Assembly (NCBI GenBank): GCA_022821585.1
Contig: JAJEDI010000032.1
Location: forward strand, 17,604 to 81,603
DNA from: Caldilineaceae bacterium
GTDB taxonomy: Bacteria > Chloroflexota > Anaerolineae > Caldilineales > Caldilineaceae
Reading direction: 5' to 3'
Length of the DNA stretch: 64,000 nt
Position 1 is the first letter of the stretch. Each line of letters starts with the position of its first letter. Below, piece after piece: positions 51,952 to 62,622 of this stretch. Both the position numbers and the translations under genes were made by a program. The notes beneath the pieces are model-generated. The model did no database searches. It was not told the origin of the DNA and saw nothing but the letters and a program-made list of their open reading frames with translations.

Positions 51952-53127
51952 ATGAATACCCGACTATTTTTGGCCAAACTGATTGATGTATTGCTGCCGG
52001 TGCTGGCGATGGTGATCGCACTGTTGGTAGGCGTCTTGCTGCTGTTGCTGTTGGGCACCGACCCTTTTGAAGCCTATAGCGCTCTGATACAGGGTGCGCT
52101 GGGCAACGTAAGCGGCATCACGCAGACTCTGACGAAGGCCACGCCACTGCTGCTGGTCGGTCTGGGCATATGCATCGCATTTCGGGGCGGCGTGATCAAT
52201 ATCGGGGGCGAAGGGCAGATCGTCGTTGGGGCGCTGGCCGCCACCGCATTCGGAGTGGGGTTTGGCAATCTGCCGGCGTTGATTCTGCTGCCGCTGACCC
52301 TGATTAGCGGGGCGACAGCAGGGCTTATTTGGGGCGGCATTCCGGGTCTGCTGAAGGCGCGTCTGGGCGTAAACGAGATTCTCACCACGGTGATGATGAA
52401 CCAGATTGCGCTGCGCCTGATGAACTTTCTGCTGCGCGGGCCGATGCTGGATCCGGAGCATGTTGCGGCGGGCACGAGCATTCCCCAAAGCGCAGCGCTG
52501 CCTGAGTCGATATGGCTGACGCGGTTGGTGCCGCGAACACTCTTCCACAGCGGCGCAATACTGGCCGTTCTCCTGGCTCTTGCGGTTTATTTCCTACTCT
52601 GGCGTACGACGATCGGCTACCGCATTCGCGCGGTAGGTTTGAACCCCCATGCATCAAGGTATGCGGGCATTCCCGTCCCCAAGTATGTGACATTATCGCT
52701 GGCGCTTAGCGGGATGCTGTGCGGGCTGGCCGGTGCGGTGGAGGTGTTAGGGGTTCATCATCGGATGCTCGAGGGGTTGAGCGGGGGTTACGGTTTCAGC
52801 GGGATAGTGGCTGCGCTCTTTGGCAAACTGCACCCGTTAGGGGCGATTCCGGCCTCGGCGTTATTCGGCGCACTCCTGGTCGGCGCGGACAAGATGCAGC
52901 GGGCGGTTCAGGTTCCCAGCGCACTGGCAATCGCACTGCAAGGGCTCGTGGTACTTTTCGTTGTTTCCAGCGATCTTTACGTACGACGGCGCACGCGGCG
53001 GCGAGTAGGGGAAGATGGATCTGACGGACCGCCGGCAGCGGAGGGTGAGAGACGAGAAGAGAGTGAAGAGGAGAGAGACCCAGCGCAACTGGCAAGGGGC
53101 GAAGGGGGAACCATTCAGGCGGGGTAA
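51952..53127 (+). CDS. Nucleoside-type ABC transporter permease (YufP/BmpB-like)
   Basis: 391 residues of branched-chain/nucleoside permease type with eight to ten hydrophobic segments. Marks are GVLLLLLLGTDPFEAYSALI, CIAFRGGVINIGGEGQIVVG, GLLKARLGVNEILTTVMMNQIA and GYRIRAVGLNPHASRYAGIP. The last 45 or so residues are a charged, low-complexity tail (RRVGEDGSDGPPAAEGERRE) not usual in the family. The start codon has a close AAAGG, so the exact start is less certain. It is first in the operon permease-permease-binding protein-ATPase. Confidence 0.88.
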   Translation: MNTRLFLAKLIDVLLPVLAMVIALLVGVLLLLLLGTDPFEAYSALIQGALGNVSGITQTLTKATPLLLVGLGICIAFRGGVINIGGEGQIVVGALAATAFGVGFGNLPALILLPLTLISGATAGLIWGGIPGLLKARLGVNEILTTVMMNQIALRLMNFLLRGPMLDPEHVAAGTSIPQSAALPESIWLTRLVPRTLFHSGAILAVLLALAVYFLLWRTTIGYRIRAVGLNPHASRYAGIPVPKYVTLSLALSGMLCGLAGAVEVLGVHHRMLEGLSGGYGFSGIVAALFGKLHPLGAIPASALFGALLVGADKMQRAVQVPSALAIALQGLVVLFVVSSDLYVRRRTRRRVGEDGSDGPPAAEGERREESEEERDPAQLARGEGGTIQAG

Positions 53128-53189
53128 CGCCGGCATACACGGGAGGCGCAGGGAGGGCGTGCGTCGAAGTTTTTCCACTGATTGCGGAC

Positions 53190-54122
53190 ATGATTGACGA
53201 ACTGTTTACGATTTCCACACTAATCGGAATTCTGCATAGTTGTGTACGGCTGGCAACGCCGTATCTCTTTGCCTCATTGGGGGAGACTTTCGGCCAGCGT
53301 TCCGGCGTCCTGAATCTGGGCGTGGACGGCATCATGCTAATGGGGGCCTTTTTCGGCTTTTACGTCGTGTTTGAAGGGCACAATTTGTGGGTGGGCGTGC
53401 TGGCCGCGATTGCAATTGGTGTAATGATGGGACTGTTGAAGGCTTTTGTCAGCGTGACGATGCAGTCGCTGCAGGGCATCAGCGGCATTGGTCTTTATCT
53501 ATTTGGCCTCGGTTTAAGCAGCCTGCTGTTTAAGACTCTGATCGGTTCTGTGGAAGGGGTCAGCGGCTTTCGACAGCTGCCCATCCCACTGCTTGCCGAC
53601 ATTCCTGGAATCGGACACATTCTGTTCAATCATAACGCGCTGGTGTATCTCGCCTATTTGATGGTGCCGGCTTCCTGGTTCGTCATTAACCGCACGACAC
53701 TGGGCTTAAAGATCCGGGCAGTGGGACACAACCCGGAGGCAGCCGATACCCTGGGTGTGAGTGTGAATGGCGTACGCTATACGACGCTGATGATCGGCGG
53801 CGCCCTGGCTGCGGTGGCGGGGGCGTCCCTCAGCATAGGTCTGCAGAACGTGTTTCAGGAGAACATGACAAACGGGCTTGGATTCATTGCGGTTGCCCTC
53901 GTTTACTTTGGCAGTTGGCGCACGGTGGGTGTACTGGGAGGTGCACTACTATTCAGCCTGGTTAATGCATTGCAGCTATGGGTCCAGGCTTTAGACATAC
54001 CGGTCCCATCAGAAGTAGCCGTAATGATGCCATACATCATGACAATCGTGGTGCTTGCCTTCACAGCACGGCAGATTCAGAGGCCGGCAGCTTTGGCCAG
54101 GTCGTATGAGCGCGGTGAGTAA
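53190..54122 (+). CDS. Nucleoside-type ABC transporter permease (YufQ/BmpC-like)
   Basis: 310 residues. Marks are RLATPYLFASLGETFGQRSG, LNLGVDGIMLMGAFFGFYVV, KAFVSVTMQSLQGISGIGLY and KIRAVGHNPEAADTLGVSV, the second permease of BMP-type nucleoside importers. It ends TARQIQRPAALARSYERGE. It follows the first permease by 62 bases. Confidence 0.9.
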   Translation: MIDELFTISTLIGILHSCVRLATPYLFASLGETFGQRSGVLNLGVDGIMLMGAFFGFYVVFEGHNLWVGVLAAIAIGVMMGLLKAFVSVTMQSLQGISGIGLYLFGLGLSSLLFKTLIGSVEGVSGFRQLPIPLLADIPGIGHILFNHNALVYLAYLMVPASWFVINRTTLGLKIRAVGHNPEAADTLGVSVNGVRYTTLMIGGALAAVAGASLSIGLQNVFQENMTNGLGFIAVALVYFGSWRTVGVLGGALLFSLVNALQLWVQALDIPVPSEVAVMMPYIMTIVVLAFTARQIQRPAALARSYERGE

Positions 54123-54169
54123 CATGGGCGAATGCGTCGCCATGGATTCCTAACCCTAGAGAGGGAATC

Positions 54170-55195
54170 ATGCTAAGACGAATCAGAATATCATTGTTGA
54201 TCTTCTTACTGCTTCTCGCCGGGTGCGGTCGATCGAACCAGGATGACGAGGAGGTTGACGCGGAAGGCGCCCCCTTCCGCGTTGCGATTGTCATGCCAAG
54301 CAGCACTACGGATATCGCCTGGAGCCAGTCGATGTTCGACTCGTTGACTGCGGTACAAGCTGAGATGGGCGGAGAGGACGCGCTAAAGATCGCGTATTCG
54401 GAAGGGATGTTCCGGGTGACCGATGCGTCAGCGGCCATTCGAGATTATGCGGCGGAGGGATACGACCTGGTGATCGCTCACGGCGCGCAGTACGGCAATT
54501 CGGTGTTTGAGGTGGCCACTGATTTTACGGATACCAGTTTCGCATGGGGCACATCGTCGGATACGGGGGCGGACCGGGGAATCAATAACGTATTCGCATA
54601 TGGGGCGGTAGCCAACGAGGGCGGGTACGTCAACGGCGTTGTGGCCGCGATGCTTTCGGAAAACGATGTAATTGGCGTCATCGGCCCGGTGGCAGGTGAC
54701 GCGAAGCTTTACATTGACGGTTTTGTAAGGGGAGTTACGGTTGTAAAGCCGGACGCACAGGTAAACATCAGCTACACCGGCTCCTTCAGCGACACGACGC
54801 TGGCCGCCGAGGCTGCCCATGTCCACATTCAGGCCGGCGCCGATGTGCTGACCGGCTCGGCTCAGCAGGTAGTGGGGGCGATCGGCGTCGCCAATGAGAA
54901 CGGGGTGGCGTGGCTGGGCACGCAGAGTGATCAGATATCGCTGGGGCCAGATGTTGTGGTTACCAATCAGATCTACAATTGGGCCAACGTCATCGCAGAT
55001 ATGATTGCCAAGATCGAGGCAGGAGAATTGGGCGGCACTGCATACAGACTTACGTTTGAGAACGACGGGCTGCGCCTGGAGTTCAACGAAAGCATTGAAA
55101 TTGACGACGCAGTTAAGGAGGCAGCCCGCGCCGCGATCGAGGACATCAAGAGCGGCGCTGTCGATCCGGTATTGATTGAAGAAGACGACGAGTGA
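54170..55195 (+). CDS. BMP family substrate-binding lipoprotein
   Basis: 341 residues. Signal with lipobox LLLAGC (C19). Mature part: FRVAIVMPSSTTDIAWSQSM, YDLVIAHGAQYGNSVFEVA, FAWGTSSDTGADRGINNVFA, GYVNGVVAAMLSENDVIGVI and GADVLTGSAQQVVGAIGVAN, all typical of basic membrane lipoprotein (PnrA/Med-like) nucleoside-binding proteins. It lies between the permease and ATPase genes, where the other transporters here put the binding protein first. Confidence 0.9.
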   Translation: MLRRIRISLLIFLLLLAGCGRSNQDDEEVDAEGAPFRVAIVMPSSTTDIAWSQSMFDSLTAVQAEMGGEDALKIAYSEGMFRVTDASAAIRDYAAEGYDLVIAHGAQYGNSVFEVATDFTDTSFAWGTSSDTGADRGINNVFAYGAVANEGGYVNGVVAAMLSENDVIGVIGPVAGDAKLYIDGFVRGVTVVKPDAQVNISYTGSFSDTTLAAEAAHVHIQAGADVLTGSAQQVVGAIGVANENGVAWLGTQSDQISLGPDVVVTNQIYNWANVIADMIAKIEAGELGGTAYRLTFENDGLRLEFNESIEIDDAVKEAARAAIEDIKSGAVDPVLIEEDDE

Positions 55196-55247
55196 GGTAA
55201 AGGGCAGTTTGCTGCCCAGAGATGTTGTGATGTAAGGACAGTTTCAC

Positions 55248-56858
55248 ATGCCGACCGGTCGACGCAGGATTGAGGATCAGATTGTCTACGGGATCTCAAG
55301 ACCCACGGGCGGGCATCGAGCGGTAAACTTCCGCTTGAACGCGCCGTATGTGCAGATGTACGGAATCGTCAAGCGGTTTCCGGGCGTCCTGGCCTGCGAT
55401 CACGTGGATTTTGACGTGCGTCGGGGGGAACTGCATGCGCTGCTGGGTGAAAACGGCGCGGGCAAGTCCACACTGATGAGAATATTGTACGGTCTGTATC
55501 AGCCTGAGGATGGCAGGATTCTGCGCGACGGCGCCGAGGTGACGATCCATTCTCCTACCGACGCGATCCGTCAGGGCATAGGCATGATCCATCAGCACTT
55601 CATGCTGGTGGATACGCTCACGGTCACCGAGAATGTAGCATTGGGGTTGAAGTCGAGCAGGGAACCGCTCCTCGATCTGGACAGGGTGGAGGATGGCATT
55701 CGCGAGTTAAGCGAGGCGTACGGGCTGCAGATCGACCCGCGGGCGCCGGTGTGGACTCTTTCGGTCGGGGAACGGCAGCGGGTCGAGATCATGAAGGCAC
55801 TTTACCGCGGTGCGGCCATGCTGATTCTGGACGAACCGACCGCAGTGCTGACGCCCCAGGAAGTGGATGAACTGTTCGTCACGCTGGGTTACATGAAGGA
55901 GAACGGGTACAGCCTCGTTTTGATCAGTCATAAGCTGCAAGAGATCCTGGCCATCAGCGATCGCATCACGGTATTGCGGGAAGGGCGCCTGGTGGGGACG
56001 GTTCCCACTGGGGAGATGAGCCGACAGGAGTTGGCGCGCATGATGGTGGGGCGCGACGTCATGCTGGAGAGGACACGGGAAGATGACATTGACGTAGGTG
56101 ATGTGAAGTTGCGTCTGAACGATGTCAAGGCGCTTGACGTTACGGGACAGCCGGCCCTGCGGGGCGTATCCCTTTCGGTCCAGGAAGGCGAAATTCTGGG
56201 GGTGGCCGGCATCAGCGGGAATGGGCAGAGAGAACTGGCCGAAGTGATAGCCGGTTTGCGTCCTATCGCCGGCGGAAGCGTGGAGATGGATGGCACGCCG
56301 ATTTCCGACTGGACGACGGCGCGGCGGACTGAGAGCGGGCTGGCATACATTCCCGAGGAGCGGATGCACGACGGGATTGTGCGCGATTTTGCTGTGTCGG
56401 AGAATCTGGTGCTGCAAGAGCATACAAGTGACAAGTTCAGTAACGGCATCTTCCTGGCTTTCGACTATATCGCTCGATACAGCCGGCAACTGGTACAGGA
56501 TTTCTATATCAAGACGCCCGATATACGCACGATGACCAGAAATCTGTCGGGCGGCAATATTCAGCGGCTGATTCTGGCGCGTGAACTTTCCCGGCGGCCG
56601 AAGGTGTTGGTAGCCGCCCAACCGACACGCGGCATCGACATTGGCGCGATCGAATACATTTATCAGCAGCTGCTGGAGCAGCGGGATACGGGCATGGCCA
56701 CACTGCTTATATCGGAAGATCTGGATGAGTTGCTGGCGCTGTGCGACCGAATCGCCGTAATCTATGAAGGGCAGATTATGGATACCCTGATCCGGGAGGA
56801 GACGACTGCCGAAGAGTTGGGGTTGCTGATGGCCGGGGTACATCCGCAAAAGCAGTAA
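55248..56858 (+). CDS. Nucleoside-type ABC transporter ATP-binding protein (two ATPase domains)
   Basis: 536 residues made of two ABC domains. The first has Walker A GENGAGKST, signature LSVGERQRVEIMKAL and Walker B AMLILDEPTAVLTP. The second has a degenerate Walker A (GVAGISGNGQRELAEV) and the signature LSGGNIQRLILARELS, the RbsA/YufO pattern where one site is weak. The ending is standard. It energises the two permeases. A strong terminator follows 18 bases after the stop, closing the operon. Confidence 0.93.
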   Translation: MPTGRRRIEDQIVYGISRPTGGHRAVNFRLNAPYVQMYGIVKRFPGVLACDHVDFDVRRGELHALLGENGAGKSTLMRILYGLYQPEDGRILRDGAEVTIHSPTDAIRQGIGMIHQHFMLVDTLTVTENVALGLKSSREPLLDLDRVEDGIRELSEAYGLQIDPRAPVWTLSVGERQRVEIMKALYRGAAMLILDEPTAVLTPQEVDELFVTLGYMKENGYSLVLISHKLQEILAISDRITVLREGRLVGTVPTGEMSRQELARMMVGRDVMLERTREDDIDVGDVKLRLNDVKALDVTGQPALRGVSLSVQEGEILGVAGISGNGQRELAEVIAGLRPIAGGSVEMDGTPISDWTTARRTESGLAYIPEERMHDGIVRDFAVSENLVLQEHTSDKFSNGIFLAFDYIARYSRQLVQDFYIKTPDIRTMTRNLSGGNIQRLILARELSRRPKVLVAAQPTRGIDIGAIEYIYQQLLEQRDTGMATLLISEDLDELLALCDRIAVIYEGQIMDTLIREETTAEELGLLMAGVHPQKQ

Positions 56859-56875
56859 TGGTTTGAGGGAAGAGG

Positions 56876-56908
56876 AAAGGCCCCGCCTAGCGGCGGGGCC
56901 TTTTTTTT
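56876..56908. terminator. Rho-independent terminator after the BMP-type operon
   Basis: Stem AAAGGCCCCGCC / GGCGGGGCCTTT with loop TAGC, followed by eight T (56901-56908) on the plus strand. On the minus strand the same stem ends in TTTCCTCTTCC, so it may also close the tRNA unit. Confidence 0.88.
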
Positions 56909-56909
56909 G

Positions 56910-56982
56910 AGCCGTTGGTCGGACTCGAACCGACGACCTACGCTTTACGAGAGCGTCGCTCTACCGACTGAGCTACAACGGC
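56910..56982 (-). tRNA. tRNA-Thr (anticodon CGT)
   Basis: On the minus strand all arms fit: acceptor GCCGTTG with CAACGGC, D-arm GCTC-AGTCGGTA-GAGC, anticodon stem ACGCT/AGCGT with loop CTCGTAA (anticodon CGT, reading ACG), variable AGGTC, T-arm GTCGG-TTCGAGT-CCGAC. The CCA end is not encoded. It is downstream of efp on the same strand. Confidence 0.95.
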
Positions 56983-57051
56983 AAACCGTCTCCACACTAT
57001 AGCGTACCGCCCGACTGCGGGGCAAATTCGAGGGTCGGCGCAATCGGGACA

Positions 57052-57612
57052 CTATTGCACACGCGTGACATAGCGGCCGTCGCGTGTGTCGATGCGAACG
57101 GTGTCGCCTTCCTTGACGAACATGGGCACGTTCAGCCGGAAGCCGGTCTCCAACTCTACTTCCTTTGTCGGACTATTGGCGGTATCTCCGGCGACGGCCA
57201 TTTCTGCCCACACAACTTCCAGATCGATCGTTGTCGGCAGGTTGACACTGATCGGCTCTCCTTCGAAAGATTCCAATTCGACGACGGTATTGTCCTTGAG
57301 GAACTGGACAATCTCTTCCAAGGCGTCTTTGGAAAGGGCAACCTGTTCGAAGGTCTCGGTGTCCATGAAGTGATAGAGGTCGCCATCGGTATACAGGTAT
57401 TCGACGTCGCGGGAATCGAGGCGGATGTCATCGACGCGCGCGCCGCTGTTATAGGTTTTCTCGATGGTAGCGCCGGAGCGAAGGTTGCGTACCTTGAGCC
57501 GGATGGTGGCGCCGCCGCGGGCCATTTTGATGTGCTGGAAGTCGAGTACCCGCCACAGTTGACTGTCTTCTTCGTAGATGTTGCCCCTGCGTAACTGCTG
57601 AACGTCAGCCAT
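57052..57612 (-). CDS. efp: Translation elongation factor P
   Basis: 186 residues, full length. The N-terminal KOW-like domain begins MADVQQLRRGNIYEED. The loop that inserts near the ribosomal P-site reads HIKMARGGATIRLKVRN, with arginine R32 at the position of the modified lysine of the E. coli protein. The OB domains follow (EYLYTDGDLYHFMDTETFEQ, PISVNLPTTIDLEVV, DTANSPTKEVELETGFRLNV, IDTRDGRYVTRVQ). EF-P relieves stalling at proline runs. It lies between ruvA and tRNA-Thr. Confidence 0.97.
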   Translation of the reverse strand: MADVQQLRRGNIYEEDSQLWRVLDFQHIKMARGGATIRLKVRNLRSGATIEKTYNSGARVDDIRLDSRDVEYLYTDGDLYHFMDTETFEQVALSKDALEEIVQFLKDNTVVELESFEGEPISVNLPTTIDLEVVWAEMAVAGDTANSPTKEVELETGFRLNVPMFVKEGDTVRIDTRDGRYVTRVQ

Positions 57613-57766
57613 CGCTTTTGCTTTCCCATTTCAGTGAATTCGGTGCAGAATCGCAACGGATTATAGAAGAGATGGTTGCGAGTGTCAAAACGGCGAGGGT
57701 AAAGCAGAAGCTGGGGATGTTCCGGGAGGCCTGCGCTGCGGTGTGAGAGGGGCAAGATGGCGGGGG

Positions 57767-58357
57767 CTACTCGCCGAACTGAACCAGCGCCATCCTCAGC
57801 CGGTCCTCGACACCGGATACGTCTGCGGGGATTTTCTGGAGGGCGCGCTGGGCTTCGACAACACTGTACCCCAACCCGGTAAGCGCTTCCATCACCTCGG
57901 CGTCGGCATCGAGCGCGGTTGCCAGACCGGCCAATTCACCCTCAGCCGGTTCCAGCTTATCCTTGAGTTCGACAACGACTCTTTCGGCTGTGCGTTTGCC
58001 GATGCCGGGCACACGGGCGACGACGCCAGGCTCCTCATTGGCGACGGCGAGGCGCAAGGCATCGGGCGTCAAGGTGCTGAGGGCGGCGAGGGCGACCTTT
58101 GGGCCGACGCCGCTCACGCCGAGAAGCGACTCGAAGACAGCCAACTCTTCAAGCTCTTCAAAGCCATAGAGGCTCAGGTCGTTTTCCCGCACCTGAAGGT
58201 AGGTATGAAGCTTGAGGTTGTCTCCGGTGCGGAAGCGTGCGGAGGTCGGTTCAGGGGTGAAGACGCGAAAACCGATGCCGGCTTCTGCATGGCCGATTTC
58301 GATGATCAGGAAGTTGGCGCCTACGGCCGTAACAGTACCACGAACCTGGCGAATCAT
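57767..58357 (-). CDS. ruvA: Holliday junction branch migration protein RuvA
   Basis: 196 residues. Domain I is an OB fold (MIRQVRGTVTAVGANFLIIE, LHTYLQVRENDLSLYGFE). Domain II has the two HhH motifs (LLGVSGVGPKVALAALS and VARVPGIGKRTAERVVVELK). Domain III is the C-terminal three-helix part (VMEALTGLGYSVVEAQRAL) that contacts RuvB. RuvA binds four-way junctions. It lies 40 bases after ruvC; ruvB is not in the window. Confidence 0.96.
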   Translation of the reverse strand: MIRQVRGTVTAVGANFLIIEIGHAEAGIGFRVFTPEPTSARFRTGDNLKLHTYLQVRENDLSLYGFEELEELAVFESLLGVSGVGPKVALAALSTLTPDALRLAVANEEPGVVARVPGIGKRTAERVVVELKDKLEPAEGELAGLATALDADAEVMEALTGLGYSVVEAQRALQKIPADVSGVEDRLRMALVQFGE

Positions 58358-58397
58358 GCGGGATCCTTGAGGGGAATGGGTGCTCTGCGGCGGTCGG

Positions 58398-58943
58398 TTA
58401 TGCGTCGGCGACGAGCGCGTGGAAACGTCCTGTTTGCAGGTGACATAGAGCGATGGCTACGCCGTCGGCGGCATCGTCCGGGTGGGGGGCTTCGTCGAGG
58501 TCCAGGAGCTGGCGAACCATGGCCTGCATTTGAAATTTATCGGCGTTGCCGTAGCCTGTGAGCGCCTGTTTGATGGTGGCCGGCGTATATTCGGTCAACG
58601 GCAGGTCGGCCAGTGCTGCCGCGAGCAGGGCTGCGCCGCGTGCCTGGCCGACGGTGATGGCGGTTGTCACATTGCGCCCGAAGAAGAGCTCTTCGACAGC
58701 GACCTCATGGGGTTGGAATTCACGGATCAGTTTCTGAATGTCGAGGAAGATCTCGCGCAGACGCAGGTGCATCGGCTGTGCGGGCTCCGTACGAATTACG
58801 CCGCAAGCGAGCAGTTCATAGTCGCCGGAGCCGGTCTCCATGACGATGCCGTAGCCGGTAGAGGCGGTGCCGGGGTCGATTCCGAGGACGCACCATTCGC
58901 GGTCGGGTTCGTATGGGTGGGAGCCTAGGCTGCGGGCTGTCAT
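58398..58943 (-). CDS. ruvC: Crossover junction endodeoxyribonuclease RuvC
   Basis: 181 residues. The RNase-H-like fold opens with CVLGIDPGTASTGYGIV (first catalytic Asp), has VAVEELFFGRNVTTAITVGQ (second acidic), TPATIKQALTGYGNADK, and HPDDAADGVAIALCH (last Asp pair). About 18 extra residues precede the core, so the true start could be later. It resolves Holliday junctions. It lies between yebC and ruvA, a common order. Confidence 0.95.
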   Translation of the reverse strand: MTARSLGSHPYEPDREWCVLGIDPGTASTGYGIVMETGSGDYELLACGVIRTEPAQPMHLRLREIFLDIQKLIREFQPHEVAVEELFFGRNVTTAITVGQARGAALLAAALADLPLTEYTPATIKQALTGYGNADKFQMQAMVRQLLDLDEAPHPDDAADGVAIALCHLQTGRFHALVADA

Positions 58944-59017
58944 GTCGGGGCTGTCCCATCGAATGACGATGGTCGGTTCGGGAAGTGCGGAGACGTCGTT
59001 TTGCGAGCCACCTGAAG

Positions 59018-59788
59018 CTAAGCGACCTGGGCAACCAGCTCGTCGGTCAAATCCAGATTGTGATGGACCTTATTGACATCGTCAAGGTCTTCGAGCGATT
59101 CGAGGAGCTGCAGGACGGTGAGGCCGGCGCGTGTATCGAGAGAGAGCGTCTGATTGGGCTGCATGATCAGCTCCGAGGCGTCCGGCTGAATGCCCGCTGC
59201 CCGCAGGGTTCTATCAACCTGTGCCAGGTCGGTCCTTTCGGTGTAGATTTCGACGGCATCATCGCTAACTTCGACGTCTTCGGCCCCCGCATCCAGGGCC
59301 TCCATGAATATTTCCTCGGGGTCCAGTTCGGTGGAATTGCCGTCGCCGTCCAGGAGTTGAATGGCGACATAGCCTTTGGTCGTGAACTGCCAGGCGACGG
59401 AGCCCGGCTCGCTGAGATTGCCATTGGCCCGGGAGAAACAGCGCCGCACTTCGGCGATGGTGCGGTTGCGGTTATCGGTCAGGCACTCGAGGAGGACGGC
59501 GACGCCGTAGGGCGCGTAGCCTTCGTAGAGGATTTCCTCGATTTCGGCGGCGTCTTTGTCGAGGCCGGCACCGCGTCGGATGGCCGACTCGATGCGGTCC
59601 TTGGGCATGTTCTCGGCGCGCGCCTTTTCGATGGCCAGGCGCAGGCGCACATTGGCGTCACTGTCCGGTCCGCCTTCGCGGGCAGAAACCTGGATTTCCC
59701 GGGCCAGCTTGGTAAAGAGTTTGCCGCGGGCGCTGTCATTTGCGCCTTTTTTTCGCTTGATCGTAGACCATTTGGAATGACCAGACAT
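59018..59788 (-). CDS. yebC: YebC/PmpR family DNA-binding regulator
   Basis: 256 residues, normal length. It opens MSGHSKWSTIKRKKGANDSA and continues LFTKLAREIQVSAREGGPDS, MPKDRIESAIRRGAG, EEILYEGYAPYGVAVLLECL and DNRNRTIAEVRRCFSRANGN, all standard. YebC proteins bind DNA or act in translation of proline stretches, together with EF-P-like roles in some bacteria. Its position beside ruvC, ruvA and efp is conserved in many genomes. Confidence 0.96.
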   Translation of the reverse strand: MSGHSKWSTIKRKKGANDSARGKLFTKLAREIQVSAREGGPDSDANVRLRLAIEKARAENMPKDRIESAIRRGAGLDKDAAEIEEILYEGYAPYGVAVLLECLTDNRNRTIAEVRRCFSRANGNLSEPGSVAWQFTTKGYVAIQLLDGDGNSTELDPEEIFMEALDAGAEDVEVSDDAVEIYTERTDLAQVDRTLRAAGIQPDASELIMQPNQTLSLDTRAGLTVLQLLESLEDLDDVNKVHHNLDLTDELVAQVA

Positions 59789-59857
59789 TTCTGCTCCTAT
59801 TCTGATCCCATTTGCGTTTGCATCGAAGACAGACCCGTGTGCACTGAGATTGAAAGG

Positions 59858-59877
59858 AGGGCGGAAGCGCCCGCCCT
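59858..59877 (-). terminator. Hairpin after pyrG
   Basis: On the minus strand AGGGCGG-GCGCTT-CCGCCCT followed by CCTTTC, 30 bases past the pyrG stop. Short tail, so possibly a weak terminator. Confidence 0.45.
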
Positions 59878-59907
59878 TCGAGCTAGCCTCGCCCGGGGTC
59901 CCTGATA

Positions 59908-61695
<1,788 letters not shown>

Positions 61696-61847
61696 TTACG
61701 CCGACGATGGAGCAGTGGACCAATTCGTTGAGACAGACACGGAAACCGGCTCCCGAGAATTGAGCGTGTCTCCTCCGTTGCGCGGCACCTCGGAATCCCA
61801 GAAATGCGTCGCTCACAGACAGCGAGGCGGTTTGATTTCAACAACAA

Positions 61848-61876
61848 AGAAAGGTACGGGGCCAAGCCCCCGTACC
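61848..61876 (-). terminator. Rho-independent terminator, minus strand
   Basis: On the minus strand GGTACGGGG-GCTTGG-CCCCGTACC is followed by TTTCTTTGTTGTT. It closes the acpS unit from 62107 and insulates pyrG. The remaining bases in the 61615-62106 gap (about 490 bases) show no gene, though the pyrG promoter must lie there. Confidence 0.8.
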
Positions 61877-62106
61877 CATCCTCCTAGTCTCCGCCGGCAA
61901 CAGCTGTCGCAGTGCGGATTGGTGAAACATGTGGGATGACGGCGTCGGGTACGCTCATTACTGGCTCTCTGGCTCGGCGCCGAACCGGCGCAAAACCTGT
62001 TAACCAGCCCGCGATTATCGTAACATAGGGGTATCGCGGTGTCAAAGGAATTTCGGATGCTGCGCCGTCCAGGCCGGCGCCGAAAACCGGGAAAAAGGCG
62101 AAGAAG

Positions 62107-62523
62107 TCAGCGAGATTCAGCGGCGTGTGACTGCCCGCCCAGAGCAACAACAAAGGCGATAGCCCGCTCATCGTCGTGGCTAAGGCTGACGGACCAGTGG
62201 CTCAGACCCAGGGACTCGGCGCGACGTGCGGCTGCGCCATGAAGTTTGACAGAGGGCGCGCCGCGTGCGTCGGAAATTACTTCCAGGTCGATCCAACGGA
62301 TGCCGTCCCGCCAGGCACCGGTTCCCAAGGCTTTGGCGATCGCCTCTTTGGCGGCGAAACGGGCGGCGAGGGATTCAACGCGATCACGGCAGTGGCGCAA
62401 CTCGGCCTCGGTGTAAAGGCGCTCCAGGAACCTTTTGCGCGCGGGTGCCGTGCCTTCGTAACGGGTAATGGCCCGGCGAATGCGTTCGATTTGTACGATG
62501 TCGACACCTGTGCGCAGGTTCAT
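62107..62523 (-). CDS. acpS: Holo-[acyl-carrier-protein] synthase
   Basis: 138 residues. It opens MNLRTGVDIVQIERIRRAIT with the metal-binding Asp (TGVDIV), then RFLERLYTEAELRHC, and SLAARFAAKEAIAKALGTG with the second metal ligand Glu. WSVSLSHDDERAIAFVVALG closes the core. AcpS transfers the phosphopantetheine arm to acyl carrier protein. The last ten residues (GGQSHAAESR) are an extra tail. It stands 99 bases after the glycosyltransferase gene. Confidence 0.94.
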   Translation of the reverse strand: MNLRTGVDIVQIERIRRAITRYEGTAPARKRFLERLYTEAELRHCRDRVESLAARFAAKEAIAKALGTGAWRDGIRWIDLEVISDARGAPSVKLHGAAARRAESLGLSHWSVSLSHDDERAIAFVVALGGQSHAAESR

Positions 62524-62622
62524 TCTTCAGTCGGTGTGATTGCTGCTGCCTTCAGATAGAATCACAGCGTACTTCTTCCAAGCCTTCGCCGTGCGGCGTG
62601 CGCTCGGACCAGCTGGTGACCG

